This document shows, in pieces, positions 60,017-64,000 of a DNA stretch of 64,000 nt. Origin of the DNA: Bradyrhizobium glycinis (GTDB taxonomy: Bacteria > Pseudomonadota > Alphaproteobacteria > Rhizobiales > Xanthobacteraceae); contig NZ_JACCHQ010000007.1 of NCBI RefSeq assembly GCF_016031655.1, forward strand, positions 124,001 through 188,000. The letters run 5' to 3'. Position 1 is the stretch's first letter. Every line of letters starts with the position of its first letter. The notes beneath the pieces are model-generated. The model saw only the letters and a program-made list of their open reading frames with translations. It searched no databases and had not been told where the DNA came from. Both the position numbers and the translations under genes were made by a program.

Positions 60017-61300
60017 TCATAGGCCGAGCCGGTCCCGCACCCGTCCCGTGAGCACGGCGGTGGTCACGCCGACCGGCCAAAACGCGTGCATCGGAATCGG
60101 CTTAATGCCCGTGATGGGCATGTCGATCTCGGCCTTGGTGCCGCCGATCAGTCGGCGGGCGAGCTGTTCGCCCATCGCGGTCGAGAGCGCGACACCGCGG
60201 CCGTTGCAGCCGAGCGAGATCAAAATGCTCTCGGCGGGCTCATGCACATGGGGATAATGGTCCGCGGTGATGGCGAGCCGGCTATTCCAGCCGTGGGTCC
60301 AGGCGACACCCTTGAGCTGCGGCCAGAGCCGCTCTGCATAACGCATGAGATAAGCGACATCATGCGGCGACTTGATCCAGCGCATCGGGCCGCGGCCGCC
60401 CATCAACAGACGGTTCTGCTGATCGATACGGTAATAGACCGTGATGTGGCCGCTCTCGTAGAGCACCGAACGCGTCGGCATGATCGAACGGGCGACCGCG
60501 TCGGAGAGCGGCGCGGTGGCGGCGATCGAGGAAAACACCGGCACGATGGTGCGGCGGAGCGCAGGCCAGAGATCGTCGGTGAAGCCGTTGGTGGCGAGCA
60601 GGACCTTGTCAGCATGAACCACGGCCCGGGGCGTCTCGATGCGCCAGCGCGTTCCCTCGCGGCGTAGCGATAACGCCGGCGTCTCGCCATGAACCGTCGC
60701 GCCCGCCGAAATCGCGGCGCGCGCAAGACCACGGGCGTAGCTGAGCGGATGCAGATCGCCGCCGCGTGTATCGAGCATGGCGCCGATGTAGCGGTCGGTG
60801 CCGGTCATCTCGCGCAGCTGCTCGCGGTTCAGATAGGACACCGGCATGCCGCGGCGGACGCATTGCTGCGCCGTCTGCTCGATCGCGGCGGCGCTGCTCT
60901 CATTGTAGGCCGCGCGCAAGGTGCCGCTCTGCCGCGCCTCGCACGGGATCTGGTAGCGACGGATCAAATCGTGCGTGAAGTTGGTCGTGCCGTAGGCAAA
61001 CGCGATCATGCGGCGGCCGAGCTCTGTGCCGAAATCGGCCTCGATCTTGTCAGGGTCGTGCTTCAGGCCGGGATTGGTGTGGCCGCCATTGTTGCCGGAC
61101 GCGCCCCAGCCCGGCTCCTGCGCCTCCAGCACCAGCGCCTCGACGCCCTGTTCCGCCAGATGCAGCGCGGTGGAGAGGCCGGTGTAGCCGCCGCCGACGA
61201 TCGCGACCGAGACGCTCTTGTCGACATCGAGCGGCGGCGTGGCAATCGGCGCAATCGCGGTGTCGGCATAGAGCGAGGGCGGCAGAGGCAGGCGCGTCAT
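60017..61300 (-). CDS. FAD-dependent amine oxidoreductase (DAO family, PuuB-like)
   Basis: A 427-residue flavoenzyme. The N-terminal FAD loop is VAIVGGGYTGLSTALHL, followed by GWGASGNNGGHTNPGL. This segment resembles gamma-glutamylputrescine oxidase (PuuB) and other glycine/D-amino-acid oxidase relatives. The C terminus has LISLGCNGRGVALSTAMGE, a second FAD contact. Upstream ABC-transporter genes on the same strand make it the last gene of a four-gene uptake-and-oxidation operon. Substrate likely a polyamine-derived or cyclic amino acid. Confidence 0.85.
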   Translation of the reverse strand: MTRLPLPPSLYADTAIAPIATPPLDVDKSVSVAIVGGGYTGLSTALHLAEQGVEALVLEAQEPGWGASGNNGGHTNPGLKHDPDKIEADFGTELGRRMIAFAYGTTNFTHDLIRRYQIPCEARQSGTLRAAYNESSAAAIEQTAQQCVRRGMPVSYLNREQLREMTGTDRYIGAMLDTRGGDLHPLSYARGLARAAISAGATVHGETPALSLRREGTRWRIETPRAVVHADKVLLATNGFTDDLWPALRRTIVPVFSSIAATAPLSDAVARSIMPTRSVLYESGHITVYYRIDQQNRLLMGGRGPMRWIKSPHDVAYLMRYAERLWPQLKGVAWTHGWNSRLAITADHYPHVHEPAESILISLGCNGRGVALSTAMGEQLARRLIGGTKAEIDMPITGIKPIPMHAFWPVGVTTAVLTGRVRDRLGL

Positions 61301-61311
61301 GGAAAGTCCGG

Positions 61312-62043
61312 TCAGAGCGGATGCAGCACGCGGCGCAAGAAGTCCTGCGTCCGCGCGTGCTGCGGTTGATTGAGCAGCGATTTCGCCGGCCCCTGCTCGA
61401 CAATGACGCCGCCATCGATGAACAGAACGCGATCGGCGACATCGCGGGCAAAGCCCATCTCGTGGGTGACGACGACCATGGTCATGCCGTCGTCGGCGAG
61501 CTTGCGCATGACACCGAGGACGTCACCGACGAGCTCGGGGTCGAGCGCCGAGGTCGGCTCGTCGAACAGGATCGCCTTGGGCTGCATGGCGAGCGCCCGC
61601 GCGATGGCGACGCGCTGCTGCTGGCCGCCGGAAAGCTGCGGCGGATGCGCATCGGCCTTTTCCGCAAGCCCGACCTGGGCGAGCAGCGCGCGGCCGCGCT
61701 CTAGCACCTGGGCGCGCGGCTCCTTTTTCACGAAGAGCGGACCCTCCATCACGTTCTCCAGCACCGTCCGATGCGGGAACAAATTGAAACGCTGGAACAC
61801 CATCGAGACCTGGGTGCGGATGTTCACGATCGACGGCGCGTCGCGATCGACCTTCAGGCCTTCGACGCTGATCTCGCCGCGATCGTAGCTTTCGAGACCG
61901 TTGATACAGCGCAGGATGGTCGACTTGCCGGACCCGGAGGGGCCGATGATGCAGACCACCTCGCCCTTCTCGACGCTCGCCGTGATGCCCTTGAGCACCT
62001 CGACCTTGCCAAAGCTCTTGTGGACGTCGTTCAGCTCGATCAT
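61312..62043 (-). CDS. Polar amino-acid ABC transporter ATP-binding protein
   Basis: A 243-residue ATPase of the GlnQ/HisP family. Walker [13 protein letters not shown] (about residue 34), the Q-loop region [11 protein letters not shown], signature [15 protein letters not shown], Walker [14 protein letters not shown] and [12 protein letters not shown] are all intact. ATG 62043 overlaps the permease stop, so translation is coupled. It is followed 11 bases later by the FAD oxidoreductase. Confidence 0.94.
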   Translation of the reverse strand: MIELNDVHKSFGKVEVLKGITASVEKGEVVCIIGPSGSGKSTILRCINGLESYDRGEISVEGLKVDRDAPSIVNIRTQVSMVFQRFNLFPHRTVLENVMEGPLFVKKEPRAQVLERGRALLAQVGLAEKADAHPPQLSGGQQQRVAIARALAMQPKAILFDEPTSALDPELVGDVLGVMRKLADDGMTMVVVTHEMGFARDVADRVLFIDGGVIVEQGPAKSLLNQPQHARTQDFLRRVLHPL

Positions 62044-62693
62044 CGCTTGCCGGCCCGCTTCTCGAAGTGACGGACCAGCAGGATCAGCGGAATGCTCATG
62101 GTGAGATACATCAGCGCGACCAGCGTGAACACGCTGGTGTTCTTGAACGTCGAGGACGCGATCAGCTTGCCCTGCAGGGCGAGCTCGGCGACCGTGATGG
62201 TCGAGGCCTGCGAGGAATCCTTCAGCATCATGATCATGACGTTGCCGTAAGGCGGCAGCACGATGCGCACCGCCTGCGGCAACACCACACGGCGCATGGT
62301 GAGCCACCAGCCCATGCCGATCGACTGCGCCGCCTCGATCTGCCCCTTGTCGATCGCCTCAATGCCGGCGCGGAAGTTTTCGGCCTGATAGGCCGAATAG
62401 GCGATGCCGAGCCCGAGGATCGCGGCCTGCAACGCGCTAAGCGTGACGCCGAGATCGGGCATCACGAAGTAGAGGTAGAACAACAGCACGATGATCGGGA
62501 TGCCGCGGATCACGTTGATCAGGCTGGCACTGAGCATCGACAGCGCTCTTATGCCGGAGACCCGCATCATCGCCCAGACGAGGCCCAGCACCGTCGAGAG
62601 CAGCAGCGAGCCCACCGTGACGACGATCGTCAGGGCGACGCCGTTCAGCAGGATCGGGAAAAACTCGACGGCATCGCGCCAGAAGCCTTTCAT
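62040..62693 (-). CDS. Polar amino-acid ABC transporter permease
   Basis: A 217-residue inner-membrane protein of the HisM/GlnP type with about five helices. The coupling (EAA) loop is visible as [20 protein letters not shown]. It begins [21 protein letters not shown]. Only one permease gene is present, so it probably forms a homodimer. Overlap with the ATPase start and nearness to the binding-protein gene (31 bases) place it in one operon. Confidence 0.93.
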   Translation of the reverse strand: MKGFWRDAVEFFPILLNGVALTIVVTVGSLLLSTVLGLVWAMMRVSGIRALSMLSASLINVIRGIPIIVLLFYLYFVMPDLGVTLSALQAAILGLGIAYSAYQAENFRAGIEAIDKGQIEAAQSIGMGWWLTMRRVVLPQAVRIVLPPYGNVMIMMLKDSSQASTITVAELALQGKLIASSTFKNTSVFTLVALMYLTMSIPLILLVRHFEKRAGKR

Positions 62694-62724
62694 CGGGCAG
62701 CCTTCATCGGTCAGACGCTGACGA

Positions 62725-63483
62725 TCAACCCTGGGCCTTCAGGCCCCATTTATCGAGGATCTTGTCGATGGTGCCGTTGGCTTTCAGCTTCGCGAGCGAC
62801 GCGTTGATCTTGCCGAGCAGGGCGGTCTCACCCTTGCGCACGCCGATGCCGACCGAGCCGACCGTGACAGGCTTGTAGCCGTCGACCAGGCGCACCTCGG
62901 GGAAGCCGCCCTGCTTCAGATTGTAGGCGAGGATCGGATAATCGGCGTAGCCGGCCTTGAGCCGGCCGGTGTTCACGTCGCGCAGGATGTCCGGGATGGT
63001 ATCGTAGGCCTTTACCTCGGCGAACAGGCCGGTTTTCTTCAGCGCATCGACGAAGGCGGTGCCGACCTGGGCGCCGACCGTCTCACCTTTCAGATCGTCC
63101 TGCGTGGCGTAAGCCTTGGTGTCGGTCTTCGGCACCACGAGGCCCTCGCCGTAGGTGTAGATCGGATCGGAGAAGTCGACGACCTCCTTGCGCGGCGCGG
63201 TGATGAACATCGCAGCCGCAATGATGTCGATCTTGCTCGAGGTCAGCGAGGGGATCAGCGCCGAGAACTGCATCGGCTCGATCTGCACGTTGAAGCCGGC
63301 ATCCTTGCCGATCTCGGTGATGAGATCGACCATGATGCCCTGGATGGTGTTGGTCTTGGTGTCGAGGAAGGTGAAAGGAATGCCGGTCGGCGTCGAGCCG
63401 ACCTTCAGAACCTGTTGCGCCGAAGCCGGCACGACTGTGGCAATGGCGAGCGCCGCGAAAACGGCTTGAACAAAACGCTTCAT
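62725..63483 (-). CDS. Polar amino-acid ABC transporter substrate-binding protein
   Basis: A 252-residue SBP_bac_3 protein with a signal peptide (VFAALAIATVVPASAQQ). Ligand-site segments are GIPFTFLDTKTNTIQGIMVDL, split over the first lobe, and AAAMFITAPRKEVVDFSDP, where the Arg likely contacts a carboxylate. First gene of the leftward operon SBP-permease-ATPase-FAD oxidoreductase. AAAGGGGGATGCG precedes ATG 63483. Divergent from an XRE regulator. Confidence 0.93.
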   Translation of the reverse strand: MKRFVQAVFAALAIATVVPASAQQVLKVGSTPTGIPFTFLDTKTNTIQGIMVDLITEIGKDAGFNVQIEPMQFSALIPSLTSSKIDIIAAAMFITAPRKEVVDFSDPIYTYGEGLVVPKTDTKAYATQDDLKGETVGAQVGTAFVDALKKTGLFAEVKAYDTIPDILRDVNTGRLKAGYADYPILAYNLKQGGFPEVRLVDGYKPVTVGSVGIGVRKGETALLGKINASLAKLKANGTIDKILDKWGLKAQG

Positions 63484-63565
63484 CGCATCCCCCTTTTTGG
63501 GCCTGGCCGGCGGCGGCGCGCGCGCATGTCGCGATCAGACGTTGCGGGCCGGCCCGTTTCGGCCT

Positions 63566-63585
63566 ATTTTCACTAATATGAAAAT
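63566..63585. promoter_or_regulatory. Candidate XRE operator 1
   Basis: ATTTTCA (63566-63572) and TGAAAAT (63579-63585) form an inverted repeat with a 6-base spacer in the divergent interval between the transporter operon and the XRE gene. It shares the TTTTCA/TGAAAA half-site with the second site. Confidence 0.5.
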
Positions 63586-63618
63586 TTGGTCACACTTTCG
63601 CGGACGATGCAAGCGGTT

Positions 63619-63632
63619 TTCATGCACATGAA
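63619..63632. promoter_or_regulatory. Candidate XRE operator 2
   Basis: TTCATG (63619-63624) and CATGAA (63627-63632) are inverted with a 2-base spacer. It lies just upstream of the XRE start, so it could mediate autoregulation. Confidence 0.45.
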
Positions 63633-63646
63633 GGAAGCGGTTTGAC

Positions 63647-64000
63647 GTGAGCGGTGGCAAAAGAATGCGCAAACCGGCCGCCGCAAAGCCGGCCAAGAAA
63701 AAGCCGGCTAAGGTGAAAGCCAAAGCGGCCGAGCCGGCGATGGACGTCGCAGTCGGCCGCCGCATCCGGGATCTCAGGCGGGTCAGGCAGTTCTCGCTGG
63801 AGACGGTCGCCGCGCGCTCGGATTTGTCGATCGGCTTCCTCAGCCAGATCGAGCGCGGGCTGTCGTCGCCGTCGCTGCGGGTGCTGGCGACGCTCGCCGA
63901 CGTGCTCGGCGTCGGCATCGCCGCGCTGTTCGGCGCGAGCCCGAGCGCCGACGGCACATCGGATCAGGTGGTGACGCGCGGATTGCAACGGCCCGAATTG
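63647..64000 (+). CDS. XRE-family transcriptional regulator, cut by the window edge
   Basis: Only the first 118 codons are in the window; the frame is still open at the last base. GTG 63647 has AAGGAAG nine bases upstream; an ATG six codons later is an alternative. After a Lys/Ala/Pro-rich leader (~30 residues) there is an HTH_3 domain: RRIRDLRRVRQFSLETVAA, then SDLSIGFLSQIERGLSSPS and LATLADVLGV. The continuing part is expected to hold a cupin, as in PuuR-like regulators, but this is not visible. It is divergent from an amine/amino-acid uptake operon and likely controls it. Confidence 0.88.
   Translation, partial: MSGGKRMRKPAAAKPAKKKPAKVKAKAAEPAMDVAVGRRIRDLRRVRQFSLETVAARSDLSIGFLSQIERGLSSPSLRVLATLADVLGVGIAALFGASPSADGTSDQVVTRGLQRPEL

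Noticed and set aside
1..64000. Mobile elements, prophage, CRISPR or integration near the tRNA
   Set aside because: No transposase, integrase, phage structural gene, direct attachment repeats or spaced repeat array were seen. The tRNA 3' end is not duplicated in the nearby sequence I checked.

Overview
The window is a GC-rich alphaproteobacterial chromosome segment. It most resembles Bradyrhizobium or a close relative (Nitrobacteraceae). The reasons are the codon bias, many ABC/TTT-type periplasmic binding proteins, a Ku protein, several class III nucleotidyl cyclases, EcfG-type and ECF-type promoter motifs, and three kinds of intergenic palindromic repeat typical of that group. I see no rRNA, phage, insertion sequence or CRISPR array. 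One tRNA gene with a CAT anticodon is present. The genus assignment is from memory of family features, not from a search.

Left part (0.3-9.6 kb): a molybdenum-cofactor and formate-dehydrogenase accessory island. mobB-moeA-tusA run leftward and fdhD-mobA run rightward from a shared intergenic region that carries a perfect 30-bp inverted repeat. Two further MoeA-like genes, one fused to a periplasmic-binding-protein-like domain, follow a TupA-like tungstate-binding protein. A divergent regulator joins an excisionase-type HTH to the same kind of ligand domain. Then come solute-binding proteins (9.7-12.1 kb), the tRNA, several small secreted or unknown proteins, a DUF3833 protein, Ku, and a GntR regulator divergent from another solute-binding protein (16.3-18.3 kb).

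Middle (18.3-45.1 kb): a signalling-rich stretch with one GGDEF-EAL protein and four class III adenylate/guanylate cyclases of different architecture. Between them lie a complete bufferin-type operon bufABCD (27.7-30.3 kb) with a SigF-like promoter motif upstream, a TetR-controlled catabolic region (SDR, AhpD-like, TTT binding protein, VOC), a methyltransferase, a two-domain L,D-transpeptidase, and a small polysaccharide group (flippase, Tat-exported GH10 glycanase, DXD-containing putative glycosyltransferase).

Right part (45.3-64 kb): a single large NRPS (A-PCP-C-A-PCP-C, 2147 aa) is followed by a small Lys-rich protein and an Sfp-type phosphopantetheinyl transferase. No thioesterase is present. 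The loading domain looks like a Pcs60/AAE3 acyl-CoA ligase and the second adenylation domain lacks the conserved Asp235, so this is the best candidate for an undescribed pathway. Then come a histone-deacetylase-like amidohydrolase, two periplasmic beta-propeller proteins (one with a c-type heme site), small stress-type proteins, a gamma-glutamyltransferase, and an amine-oxidase plus polar amino-acid ABC transporter operon. That operon is divergent from an XRE regulator cut by the window edge.
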